A DNA stretch of 64,000 nucleotides from Fonsecaea monophora (taxonomy: Eukaryota; Ascomycota; Eurotiomycetes; Chaetothyriales; Herpotrichiellaceae). Position 1 is the first letter of the stretch. Each line of letters begins with the position of its first letter. Below the pieces are notes generated by a model. That model had not been told where the DNA came from. It was given only the letters and a program-made list of their open reading frames with translations, and made no database searches. The translations under genes and the position numbers were made by a program. The stretch lies in contig NW_019174033.1 in assembly GCF_001642475.1 (NCBI RefSeq), positions 50,376 through 114,375 on the forward strand, read 5' to 3'. This document shows positions 1 through 11,900 of the stretch, piece by piece.

Positions 1-226
1 AAGTGATATTCCGTGAAATATTCCCCTTACCGACATACCTAGCTCGGTGATGATCTTCTCTTAGGGAATTTGCCTGGAGCGGTAGTAAGGGTGGAGATAT
101 AAGTAAATTCCTGCTATGTACATGATTGACCATGTCCCCACCTACCAGGTCGAAACTCTGCACGGCGGTAACACTCTTGCTGTGACCAGAGTCTTCTGTC
201 TTGGAACGTGCATCACCTGTACCCTC

Positions 227-1126
227 TCACAACTTCGAATCTACCCAGTCCGGTGATCGTTTTTCCACAAACGCCTGAATCCCCTCCGAGAAATTGGGTC
301 CAGCCATTAGGCGAGGGTACCATTGATCAGCAAGAATCGAGACCGCTTCCTCCACGCTACCAGTTTCCCAGCTCTGCCGAATACCTAGCCGGCCGACAAT
401 CAACGCATCCGGACTGTTCCTACACATGTCCTTGGCGACTTGAATTGCCACGGGGACAACTTCAGAGGCAGATTCCACCAGCCGACTAACCAGGCCCCAG
501 TAATGAAGCTCCTTGGCCTCCACGTTTCTGCCAGTCAGAACGAGATCGGTTGTACGCTGCAGCCCCAGTGTACGTGCCAGTCGTGGTAGACAGCCTGCCA
601 CAGGGACGATCCCACGCTTCACTTCTGGCAGGGAAAAAATGGCCGAGGAGCAAGCTATGACGAGGTCGCAGTTGGCCACCATCTCAAAGCCGCCTCCCAT
701 GCACAGACCGTTCACTGCCGCGATGATCGGCTTTTTACCAACTCGACGGGGCAGCCCAGCGAGACCAGGAGCAGACATGTCGTTGACCACACCAGCTTTG
801 TTCATCTCGTTCCATTCTGACCAAGGACATATTCTTGTCAGTTGCAGTCTCAGGTAAAGTTTGTTGTTGTAGAGCCTTACCGGGCATCCGAACATACCTT
901 GTAAATCTGCTCCAGTACAGAAAGCTCTGCCAACGCCTGTGATGATTCCGACCCATAAACTTTCATCTTGGTCGAAGAGCTCCCATATCCCTTGTATTTC
1001 GCGGCTCGTGGCTTTGTTGATGCTGTTCAGTTTCTCTGGTCTGTTCAAAGTGACCTGAACGATTTTGTCATGCGGGAAAGAGACTTGAAAATGCTGGAAA
1101 TTCAATGGCCTTGATCTGAGAGACAT
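227..1126 (-). CDS. sidH: SidH-type enoyl-CoA hydratase (mevalonyl-CoA hydratase)
   Basis: Enoyl-CoA hydratase/isomerase family enzyme. In the fusarinine pathway SidH dehydrates mevalonyl-CoA to anhydromevalonyl-CoA, the acyl donor for SidF. The reading frame is open for 299 codons, but 817-897 looks like an 81-bp intron (donor GTATGT, acceptor GGTCAG). Because it is a multiple of three it does not break the frame. Removing it gives 272 aa and restores a family-like run from GADL to EWNEMN. Visible signatures are the oxyanion-hole segments FCTGADL and NGLCMGGGFEMV and the LPEV segment with a catalytic-type Glu. The C terminus is SKL, a canonical PTS1, so the enzyme is predicted to be peroxisomal. 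It is divergent from sidF across a 478-bp shared promoter. Function is inferred from family and neighbours. Confidence 0.9.
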   Translation of the reverse strand: MSLRSRPLNFQHFQVSFPHDKIVQVTLNRPEKLNSINKATSREIQGIWELFDQDESLWVGIITGVGRAFCTGADLQGMFGCPVRLYNNKLYLRLQLTRICPWSEWNEMNKAGVVNDMSAPGLAGLPRRVGKKPIIAAVNGLCMGGGFEMVANCDLVIACSSAIFSLPEVKRGIVPVAGCLPRLARTLGLQRTTDLVLTGRNVEAKELHYWGLVSRLVESASEVVPVAIQVAKDMCRNSPDALIVGRLGIRQSWETGSVEEAVSILADQWYPRLMAGPNFSEGIQAFVEKRSPDWVDSKL

Positions 1127-1604
1127 TTGTGTTCCGGGGTTTGCGTCTGGGTTGACAGGTTTCTCTGCAAGCGCAATTCAAAGGAAGTATCGTCGATTTA
1201 GCTTCACCAGATTCCTTCTCTCGGAAGAAGGTTGTGTCTTTTCGCCTCGTGTATATAAGAACTTCACGTGCCGCCGAATTCTGGGACGTTGATGTAGCCA
1301 CTGAAACGCTGTCTGCCAAGGTATCCGATCCTCGGCCTAAGGAGAGCGTTCAGCAAGTCGCAAACTGCGCTCCATATTCGACAAAAGCCTACGAATGGAG
1401 GACCAGGTTGGGGATGGTGGGGGCTGTATGCCGTTCATTCCCCTTCCTCGGAGTCTTCGTCCTACTCTGCCATTTCAATCCCTTCTTCTCCCAGCAAGCT
1501 CCTCTCTCTAGATTCTAACACTAGAGAACGATTGTTGGGGGATGATTTTTATGTCGCTGTGACATTTATCTCATTTGGAACTCGGACTTTCAAATTCTTT
1601 CAGA
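1127..1604. promoter_or_regulatory. sidH/sidF bidirectional promoter
   Basis: 478 bp separate the start codons of the divergent sidH and sidF genes. A TATATAAG box lies near 1252. TTATCTCAT at 1566-1574 differs at one base from the SreA/iron-GATA consensus TTATCWGAT and sits just before the sidF start. I saw no perfect consensus site here. Confidence 0.5.
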
Positions 1605-3036
1605 ATGGCTCATAATCCAACCCCTTCATACAAGTGGCCTCTGGTCAAGCTGCCACACCCGTTTCTGACCACATATCAAGTGCGCGCTGTTGCGGAAACA
1701 AAGCCGGCGAGATTCATCTTAACACACAAGGGTCAGCCCCCGGAGGGACGGCCATTGCCCAAGCCGTTACATAGCGACTCGCTCTCGTGGCAGGAACTGT
1801 TGTTCAAACCCAAGGAGGAGGTTCCGCCCATTTCCAACAACAGCGCTTGGGCACGAGCAGTTCGGAGTCCTCACACAACATTCGAGTGGGTGGGAGGTAG
1901 CCCACCCACCCTTGGTCAGATCTGGAATGTTGTTCATGCGATATATCTCGCCCATCCCACCTACGAGTACTTCAGACTCAGCCTGTCTGGTGCAGGAAAG
2001 GATGTCATTCGCCACGAACTGCTTTCCACGGGCTTAGGCATCGAACATCCCAAGCCATGGCGCCCCAATGACGATTTGAACGCACGGACTGACGAGCTGC
2101 TGATCCTTCGAAGCTCGTTCTGGCAAGGGGCAGCTTCTCCTTTGGGGCCTCGTCCAATCTGGGTCGTAGGAGACGGCACGGATGGTCCTTCACGCGAGCC
2201 TCTGGCCCAGTACCCCATCATGCCTGAGAATTACCACTTCACCATGAAGTTCCCCGAGGAGCCCATCTACACGCGTCATCCGATCCGTCGCCCAAAGCCA
2301 CATCCAGGATCAATCGCCTACAGTCGCTACATTCCGGAGCTGGACGAGCACTTTTCCCTGGAAGTGGTCGACTGGCAAGATCCGGAGCACCTGAAACTCT
2401 TCAACACATGGCAGAACGACCCTCGTGTTGCGGCAGGGTGGAACGAGACAGGGACTTTGGAGCAGCATCGCGAATACCTGCGCAAACTGTGGGTTGATCC
2501 GCACGTTCTTTGCCTGTTCGGGCGCTTCAACAACGCACGCTTCGCTTACTTCGAGCTGTACTGGGCAAAGGTAGGTCCCCTCATCTCTTCGTAGGGTGTC
2601 GAGACTCCTTCCACTCCTTCATTTTATCGTCCAGTTTCTAATATGTTCCTTCTCAACCAAACAGGAAGATCACTATGGCGCCCATTACGACGCCGGCGAC
2701 TACGACCGTGGCCGGCACTCACTCGTAGGCGACGCATCGTTCCGTGGCTCCCACCGCGTCAACGCCTGGTACTCCAGCTGTATCCACTACGTTTTTCTGG
2801 ACGACCCGCGCACCGCCAACGCCGTGGGCGAGCCCAAGGCCACGGGCGCGACGATCCTATCCTACGAGAACTCCCAAGGTCTGGTCATTGGCAAGTACGT
2901 CGACCTGGGCCACAAGCGCTCGGTGCATTCGATTGCGAGCCGGGAGAAATGGTTCCAGTTGTGTCCGCTCTTCTGGGACGGGCGGGAGAAGCCGTTGGAA
3001 TCGGCAGACCGAGCAGCTTGGAATGCTAAGCTATAG
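1605..3036 (+). CDS. sidF: SidF-type N5-hydroxyornithine acyltransferase (anhydromevalonyl transferase)
   Basis: GNAT-fold siderophore acyltransferase (AlcB/IucB-like C-terminal domain) that transfers anhydromevalonyl from CoA to N5-hydroxyornithine. The ATG at 1605 (MAHNPTPSYKW) is chosen; the ten codons open upstream start only from a TTG. Exons are 1605-2570 and 2665-3036, with a 94-bp intron (GTAGGT...CAACCAAACAG), giving 445 aa. The GNAT part includes the NDPRVAAGWNETG segment and the YGAHYDAGDYDRG segment just after the splice, typical of the acetylase/IucA-associated family. The C terminus AKL is a PTS1, matching the peroxisomal location known for Aspergillus SidF. Next to sidH and close to the NRPS, as in the A. 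fumigatus TAFC cluster. Confidence 0.92.
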
Positions 3037-3273
3037 CCTTTTGTGGGAGAGGAGGGTCAAAAATTGAGAATAGTCACTGATCGTTTATGCAAAAAGCATT
3101 CTTTTGTTTTCTAGTCCCTGTGATTCTGGCAATGTGACATATCCTGGACTCTTCCGCCCCCCACTGTGAGGAACATAGTCGAGATATTTTCCAAAAAGAA
3201 ATTGACAAACGTATTGTAAATGAAAATTTCTAGTCATTTTTACCAGTCTTCCCTCCTAGGCTTCATCTTCTTG

Positions 3274-6200
3274 CTACTCAGCCAGCGTCTGATGCATAAC
3301 GTTCAACCTATAACTCTCCGACCTCTGAAGCAATTCCTCATGCGTTCCACGATCAACGCATTGGCCTCCTTCAATCAAGAAGATCACATCCGCCTTCCTT
3401 ATCGTGTGCAGTCGGTGCGCAATAGCAATCACCGTGATACCCCTCGAGGCCTTCTCAAGCCCATCTTGTAGAAGCTTCTCCGACTCGGCGTCTAAAGCAC
3501 TGGTGGGTTCGTCCAGGATCAGCAACTTGGGCTTGCGCACCAGTGCTCGCGCGATCGACAGCCTTTGCTTCTGCCCTCCCGAGAATTGATTGCCGTTCGG
3601 TCCACATAGCGTTTGGTAGCCGTTGGGCAGAGATTGGATGGTGTCGTGGATGTTGGCTAGCTTGCAGGCCTCTTGAATCTCGTCCATGCTGGCTTCATGG
3701 TCCGGACGAGCACCAAGGCCGATGTTGAATTCAATGGTTCCCTCGAAGAGGACACTTTCTTGTGGCACCAGAGCGATAGTGTCGCGGAAGGAGACGTCGC
3801 GAGTCTTTGTCACGTCAAGCCCGTCGACGATGACGGATCCGGATCGAGGGGTATACAGTCTTTCGACGAGCGAGATGATGGTCGATTTACCAGCGCCACT
3901 GGGACCGACTAGGGCACAGAGTGTTCCCGGTCGAATGTCGACGTTCAGTCCCTTCAAGACTTCAACCTCCGGTCGACTTGGGTATGCGAAGTGGACGTCG
4001 CAGAGCTGGACGCTCGAGCCCTGGTTGCTGGGCGGAAGAGTCGGTTTTGCTTCGGCCGTTTTCTCCAGGTCTTTATCCTCGAAACATAGATTCAGAGATG
4101 GTTTTCCCTTCACACGCCCTTGCATCCTATCCGGCCCTATCTCAATGAGACCCAAGAGCCTTGCCACCGCAGCTCGCGCGCTCGTGAGCTCTGGGGCGAG
4201 CGCAAACATCTGGCTCCAGAGCAGTGCGCTGACTAGGAGGGAGAATACCACAATCATGAACTGTGTCTGGGTGTAATTGCCCGCAATAATCTGTTTGGAG
4301 CCCCACCAATAAGCTAACGCATTCACCAGGTTACCGAGCAGATAGGTCATTGCCTGCCAGAGACTTGCGTGTAGGCTCACTTTGAGCGTCTCCTTGCGGG
4401 GACCTTTTAGTGATCGTCGGTAAGTCCCCAGCGTCTCTTCTTCAAGTGAAAGGGACGCGATCGTCTTGATGGATGTGATTGCCTCCACGCCAATGTCTAC
4501 CGATTTGGTATATGCGTTTTCGTGCCGTTCTTCAAATCTCGCGAGTACTCGGAGCTCCATAAGACCAGCTCCAAGAAGGAGCGGCACCAGAGAGAGGCAG
4601 ACCAGTGCTATTCTCCAAGCAATAATATGAGTCAAAACAATTGCGACAATGAGGTTGACAGTGATTGAGAACAACGTGCCGATGACGGAGCCGCTCAAGC
4701 CACTGAGCGCATTACCGTCTCTGGTAATGTAAGAGAGCAGTAAGGCGGGGGTCCGCCCTTCAGACTGATGCCACTGAAGATCTTGCCCAAATAATGATCG
4801 GAAGGATAAGACTCTCACGCTCCTGACCGTTTTCTCAGCAACCCAGCCGAACCCCGTCCAACTGGTCACATTCGCAAAGAACTCGATGATTGCGAGAATG
4901 AAAAACATCAGACCGAGGAAGCTGCCCCGAGAACGAATGTAGGACTCGCTTTGGCAAGGACTCAAGCTGCCGACAGTGTTTCCAAAGATCACGGCCTCCG
5001 CAGAGAATGATCCGCCAACAACGCTCGAGGCGAAAAGCGAGATAATGATGATTAGCAGATGTGGTCTCAAGACTGGTGCAAACCCTCGCAACAAAGACCA
5101 CAGCGATTTTGATGGGGTCTCGGGCTCTTCCTGCTCTTCCACCGATTCATTTACTTCATCTTGGCTTGCCGAAATTTCAGTCTTCTCAACGGTGCCGATC
5201 CCGTCAATCGACAATGTACTTTCTCCGGTAGCACCCTTTTTTGAGGAGCCATGGTCTGATTGGCGGGTGCTATCTGCTGTCACGTTCTTCTCAGATGTGG
5301 ATCCGAGAGTCTGCAATCTCACTAGGTCGGCGTACGCGCCGTTCTTTGCCATCAGTGTTGAATGAGACCCTTCTTCAAGGATGCGCCCCTTCTGCATGAC
5401 TATTATATTGTCGGCACCAGTGATAGTCGAAAGTCGGTGAGCAATCGTGATCATAGTCCTGCCACTGGCAATGCCAGATATGGCCCGCTGGATGCGCTGC
5501 TCGCTTCTTGAGTCCAGGGAGGCCGTGGCCTCATCCAAGATAAGAACCGCGGGATCTTTAACAAGAGCCCTGGCAAGAGCAACCCGTTGCTTCTGGCCAC
5601 CACTAATCAGCCGCCCACTCGATCCCACCACGGTGCCGTATCCGTGTTGCAACGCAACGATGAAAGAATCCGCGTCGGCGAGTTCTGCGGCCTTTCGGAC
5701 TAAGGAAATAATCTCGACGACATTTGAACCCAGTTTCTCTGCTGCAGCGTTCAAGTCCTGGCCCTCCCTGACTTGGCGGGCGAGATTTGCAAGGTCTGGG
5801 CCAAGGAGTGTTGCCTTCAGATGTGTGTGACTGGGATGGCTCGAATTGATCAAGCCATGGGCAATGTTCTCCAATATGGAACGGTCAAGGAGCGAGGGGT
5901 CTTGCTGCACGAGGCTGAGGAAGCTTCTGAGGTCGTGGAGATTCAGATCCCGGAGATTATGACCGTCGAACAAGACTTGACCCTGAGTAGGATCATACAA
6001 TCTTGTAAGTAGTCCCGCAATGGTGGATTTTCCACTTCCAGAAAACCCAACTATGGCAGTGTGTTTCCTGGGAGGAATTCGAAGATTGATCTGGTCCAGG
6101 ACTGTGACTTCAGGTCTGGATGGATAATTGAATGAGACACCCTGGAACTCGAAGCCGCCTTCCGCCTGTGAGAAGGGAAACCCCGAAGCAGCTGTTCCAT

Positions 6201-7288
6201 TAATCAACGGCTCGCGATCCATATCCTCACGCAGTTTTTGAAATGATGCTACAGCCGCCCCGAAGAGGTGCAGAAAAGGCGCAACCTGACTCAAGACCAA
6301 CGTAGCTGTCAACATATTAGTAAAGTTCTGAGATGAAGTTCGATTCGAACTGACCTTCAATCAAGATGAAGACTACTGTAAACGTAACGCCCACGGAGGC
6401 GGCCGTAGCATCATGACGGACTGCATCGGCAATCCGTTGACTTGCCTGCCAGAATGCTAGACCGTTCGCAGAATAGGCGATGAAATACAGGACCCCGGAT
6501 TGTACACCAACCGCCAACGCCTTCTTTAGACCTTCGTGCTCTGAAGCCTTGAGCGCCTTGGCGAATTTATCCTCCAGCCGGGTGTTTGCGCCGAATGCGT
6601 GGACAACAACGACATTGGAAAGTGCTTCCGAAGCAATCGAAGCAGCGGTAGCAGCGTAGTCCGACATCATTCCAGAGTACTTTTCGACGTAATGACTTCC
6701 CACAAATGACATCAAGAAGTAGGCTGGTATCAACGAGACTAGCATCGCCGCGAGCTTATAGTCCTTGATAAAGGCGACTATATATGCCGTGATGAAAAAG
6801 GATAGACTTGAGAGACAGATTCCCACCTTCTCAGATGTCCCTGACCGGATTGCTTGGATGTCGCCATTAAGTCGAGAGGCGACTTCTCCGGGAGGCAGAT
6901 TGTCGAAATACGATGGCTCTTGTCGGAGCAGGTTATGTAAGTAACTCTCTCGTAGTCTTTGTGCGAGCCGAGCCCCGTTCAAAGTCCAGCACGAGAGGTG
7001 CATGTAGATGGTGACGAACTGGGCGATGGCCAAGTACAAAATCAGCAGGATTTTGTCGTTGATGCTGTGTTGGTGCTGTGACCGAGCACTTGAAGTATCG
7101 GGCGAGTCGCAAGTTGCCGAGTTAAAGTCGTCAATGAGCTGACCAAAAAGGATACCGATCAGTGGGAATGGGATGCCAGACGCTATCGCAGATAGTATGG
7201 CCAACAATAACATGCCCGCATCGATTTTGGAAGGGCTACCAGCCAAAAGCAGGCGAGGGTAGCCCACGAGCTTCTGGAAGAGATTCAT
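3274..7288 (-). CDS. Full-size ABCB (MDR-type) transporter of the siderophore cluster
   Basis: About 1,321 aa encoded by exons 6355-7288 and 3274-6305 (minus strand), joined over a 49-bp intron with a TACTAAT-like branch point. Layout is TMD1-NBD1-TMD2-NBD2, a full transporter at the plasma membrane or vacuole. NBD1 has Walker A GFSGSGKST (near residue 400), signature SGGQKQR and LILDEATASLD. NBD2 has GPSGAGKST, signature SGGQKQR and LILDEPTSALD, so both ATP sites look competent. The inter-domain linker is Glu/Ser-rich. An ABC transporter of this class sits next to sidD in the A. fumigatus TAFC cluster; export or intracellular handling of fusarinine is inferred. It shares a 1.68-kb divergent promoter with the NRPS. 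Confidence 0.92.
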
Positions 7289-8969
7289 GTTAACACAAAG
7301 CTGGCGAGGCTGCTTGCAGCCTCGTGAGTGTCGTGTCCGTGTGCTGAACCTGCAAAGACTGCTTCCCTGGCCGAGGTATCCCTTGAGAACTACTCAGCTC
7401 GTCGTTCTCATTGTGCACGACGCTGGAAATTTGCATTGCCGTAGGAATTGTTTCAGCGTCTGAAAGTGAATCCCTCCACTCCGATGCCGCACAGAGAGGA
7501 TTGCTCCTTGTGGGTTAATGGTCGGCGAGGTGGCCATCGAGGTGGGTCTGAGCAACAGGGAATACAGAACACCAATTTGGTAACATACAGAGGGCAAGCG
7601 TAACGGGATGTAAAACGAGTAGTTTTGTAAAGTCAAAATACAGTAAAACGCCAAGGGATTCAGGATGTGTAGTGGGATGAAAGAAGGGCTCTTCAACACC
7701 TATTGGTACCCTTTGTCAAAACGGACCCCTCGCGTGGCGAAATCGACAACCAATCTCTCCACGAAGTCGAGGTCGTCAAACGCAGGATGCAAAGTCCAAT
7801 TGCGACTCCTTGTCCCCGGGGACCATCATAACATGGTGGTCTTTCGGCCAGTTGCTGGAGAGACATGTAGCCTCAGAGTCAATGGCAATGAGGAAGAGAA
7901 GGCCGCCAGATATCTACAGCGTCACATTTGTCCATCCGGTATGGTGATCTGGTCAATCCCATTGGATGCAGTCCTTCCATGTTGAGGATTTCTGGCACAA
8001 TGACACTGCAGAGCGTCCAGCTAGATCCTTGTCCACAGACTGCGGCGTCTCAATGCACCGTCACTTCTCTTCAGGCTCCGGCATCGCCGGTGTCTTGTCA
8101 CAGACAATGCATGTTCTTTTCTTTCCATGGAAACCCTGCAGGCTTAGGAACTATGAACTCCGTTCAGTGGATCGTTCAGTTAAAGCTCGTTGTGAAAAGC
8201 AGAAGCAGAGTAAGTTAAAGTGGGAGGGGTTTACGGGGATGGTCGTATGGGGTGCCCGGCGGGGGTCATCCTGTACGAGTAGGGTAGTGAGTACTCTTAC
8301 CTAGGTAGAGATGTTGCAATGGGCGTGTCCACTCACGCTCGGATGTCGTCTCGCGTTTGATGGTGCAAATGCCATGCCCATGTTTTCCCGAAGGTATCGA
8401 CGTGGCCAAATCACAGGGGAGGACTGTGAAAAATCTTTATCAGATTAGATTATCATTTGTATTGGCCGACACCCACGCTAGAGGCTTGGTATTGAGCTAA
8501 CGCCCACATTTCGTCATTTTGTCCATATTGCTCACAACCGATCCTTCGCCTCTCATACATCGTGCAGAGCGAACCGTAATGAATACCGTGCTACAATACC
8601 GGCGTCTTGAGACAAGCTGTATTTCAATACGAAACTCTTTTTTTTTACCAGGTCTGTCATGGAAATAACCGGACGGTCTCTGTCTCTCGCATGGAGCATG
8701 TACTCCTCTCCAAATGCCTGCTTGCCTTCAACCCGATGTGGGCATCAGGCCAAGTCCATAGACATGAGAAATGCCACCTGGTCGGCTACGCCAGGTCCCT
8801 GCGTGGAGCATCGCCTCTAGCTCCTCACCAAAATGCCAATCAAACCTTTGCGCTGGGATGGTTCAGTGACTCGTCTGAATCTCAATCGAATGGAGCACAG
8901 CTTCAAGTCCAGCTCACTTTCTCGATCTTGAGCTCAGCCAGCAATCGCGAAAGCTGAACTGTTCGCAGA
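7289..8969. promoter_or_regulatory. ABC transporter / NRPS divergent intergenic region
   Basis: 1.68 kb between the start codons of the ABC transporter (minus) and the NRPS (plus). Small open frames here have no recognisable content. It holds one perfect iron-GATA site (listed separately) followed by another GATA core (TATC at 8451-8454). No repeat was seen. Confidence 0.5.
8437..8445 (-). promoter_or_regulatory. SreA-type iron GATA site
   Basis: TTATCAGAT is the exact reverse complement of ATCWGATAA, the extended consensus bound by the fungal iron repressor GATA factors (SreA/SRE/Sfu1). It lies 525 bp upstream of the NRPS start in the ABC/NRPS promoter, with a second GATA core six bases further on. 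Repression of both genes by iron is the expected consequence (inference). Confidence 0.65.
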
Positions 8970-11900
8970 ATGGGCTCTATACAAGTCGACGAGAGCGATG
9001 ATCGAAGGCCGGCAAACGGCGACTCTGCCAATATATTGTCTGCCAGGGAGGCTGACGCTGAGGGCTTCTGGTCTTTCAAGATAGCCGGCCTTGAATCTGA
9101 AACAAAAGTCACTCCGACGGGCCTGGGAGAGGAAATCCTGCTTCTCGCATGGCTCCTCGTTCTCCTACGAACACAAGATGAAGGCCACATCTGGTTTGAT
9201 TGGGCTTACGAAGGTCGAGGAAATGGTGCTCTTCACGGTCCGGCCAAAAGACGCTTGTTGATGGATGAATTCGTGACAGGTTTGCAAGACAGTATCGGGC
9301 AAGTTGGTTCTAAAATTGCTCGCCACATCACGGCATGTATCGAAACTCAGCTACCTGAAGGCACGGGCCCTGTTTCGCTTCTGTTGAGCACCAGTTCCTT
9401 GGCCCAGACGCCTGAGGAAGCGAATGACCAAGTGAGTATATGATGAACTCGAGCGTCCTATTGCTGACCTGTCGAGCGAAGTGTATACTGCACCTCCAAG
9501 TAAAATTTGACGAGGGTCGTCTCAAAATTCGTCCAGTATGGCAGACAGCAAACATGCTGCCATACACGATGACACGACACGTAATAGCACTGGTCGATGC
9601 TGTCAAAATGTGCATTTCAAATCCGAGCGACCCCATTGAAAGTGGTATTCGGCCGACGGCAGCTGATCTGGATGAAATATGGAAGTGGAATCACCCACTA
9701 CCACCATCCTACAACTTTTGCATGCACGAAGTAATTTCCGAGCAAGCCCAAAATTTCAAAGACAAGCTAGCGATCTTATCCTGGGATGGCAACCTGACGT
9801 ATGCCGAAGTTGACCAATATTCTACATCCATTGCCCACTCGTTGAAAGAGATGGGTGTCGAGTTGCACGACGTCCTGCCAGTGTGCTTTGAGAAGTCAAG
9901 ATGGACCATCATTGCCGTGCTGGCGGTGATGAAAGCAGGGGCGACATTTGTGCTGATGGATCCAACCCTTCCGCTTGCTCGTCTGCAAACCATGGCGAAA
10001 CAGGTCGGAGCAAAGACGATGCTGACATCTCGGAAGCAACATGACTATTCGGCTGCAATCTTGCCCGATGGAAACCTCATGGTTGTGGAAGAGGAATCGT
10101 TCAAACACGCCTCATGTTCGCAAGTCACGCCAAAACTGACAGTCGTTCCCCCATCTACTCTAATGTACATTATTTTCACCTCTGGCAGCACCGGCGTCCC
10201 GAAGGGAGTCTTGATTTCTCATGAAACCTACACAAGCAGTGCCATTCCTCGGGCAGAGGCAGTCGGTTATACGGAGCACTCTAGGGTTCTCGATTTTGCG
10301 TCGTATGCTTTTGATGTCAGCATCGACAGCATGCTTTGCACTCTTTCGAGGGGCGGATGTCTCTGCATTCCCTCTGACGAAGATCGAATGAACGACTTGA
10401 ATGGAGCAATGCGAAGAATGCAAGTCACCTATGCCGGCCTGACCCCTTCGGTGGCCAGAATATTGGACCCGGATGTTGTGGCATCGCTCAGTGCCCTGGG
10501 CCTCGGAGGGGAGGCAGCTACTGCAAAAGAGGTGACGCGCTGGGGCCAAGTCACTAGGATCGTCATAGGCTACGGTCCATCCGAATGCACGATCGGATGT
10601 ATGGTCAACAGCAGCGCTGCCACCGGCAGAGACTATGTATCCCTCGGGAGAGGCAATGGCGCAGCCATGTGGATTGTCGATCCCACTGATCACGAATTGC
10701 TCATGCCGGTGGGTGCTGTGGGCGAACTACTTGTCGAAGGTCCTATTGTGGGACAAGGCTACTTGAATGATCCCGACAAAACCGCAGCGGCTTTTATCAG
10801 TGACCCGTCGTGGCTCGTCGCAGGCCATAATGGCTATGAAGGTCGCCGAGGTCGCCTATACAAGACTGGAGATCTTGGAAAATATGATCCCGACGGCTCT
10901 GGTGGTATTATCTTCATTGGGCGGAAGGATACTCAGGTCAAATTGCGCGGACAACGCGTCGAGCTAGGAGAAATCGAGTACCAGCTCAAAGCTAGACTCC
11001 CTCCGGGCACCAACGTCGTTGCTGAGGTGATTGTGCCTTCAGGCTCTGGAGGTCAACCTACGTTGATGGCGTTCATTGCATTTCAGTCTTTGAAAGGACA
11101 AGAGCCTACCGATCTACAGCGGGTACCTCTCCACAAGGATCTACAGGAAATACTGTCAGCGGCCAATGAGGAGTTGGCCAAGGTCCTGCCACGATATATG
11201 GTGCCAACCTCATATATACCGGTCAACTACATTCCTGTGATGATATCAGGCAAGACCGATCGCAAAAGACTGAGGCAGTTCGGTGCCACAGTCGACCTTC
11301 GACAGCTAGACCAAGGTACGACTAAAAGCGCTCCTCGACAGCTGAGCGATCTTGAACAACTTGTGCGGCTGGCCTGGAGTCAGACATTGCAACTTGACCC
11401 CGAAACCATTCGGCCTGACGACAATTTCTTTGCACTGGGTGGCGACTCGTTGATGGCAATGAAGCTTGTCTCTGTTTGTAGAGCTCAAGGTCTCGATATC
11501 ACAGTGGCGAACATTTTTCGCTGCCCTTCTCTCTTAGAGATGGCCGACACTGTCCAAATTTGCAGCTCTCAAGCGCGGACAGAAACCCCAGCCTTTTCAA
11601 TGATCTCCCAAGATGCCGAGAGTGCCCGCCTCGAAGCTTCACAATGGTGTGGTACTGATCCAGCCTCCGTCGAAGACATCTACCCCTGCACACCATCACA
11701 AGAATCGCTTTTTACCTTCTCCCTCAAATCAACACGAGCGTATATCGCGCAGAGAGTCACTTGTATACCGTCGCAAATCAGCCTTGATGCCTGGAAAAGG
11801 GCTTGGGAGGAGGTTGTCGCGGCGAGCCCTATGCTGCGTACTCGCTTAGTGCAACTCCAAGATCCCGGTTTGCAGCAAGTTGTGTTAAGGGAAAGCATCT

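Noticed and set aside
1575..1604. Upstream start for sidF
   Set aside because: The ten extra codons begin with TTG; the first ATG in frame is at 1605 and gives a family-like N terminus.
9432..9485. Alternative splicing of the NRPS first intron (donor GTATAT, acceptor CCTCCAAG)
   Set aside because: It also keeps the frame, but the GTGAGT donor with GCTGAC branch and GCGAAG acceptor is the better match and gives a more family-like junction. Not excluded without transcripts.
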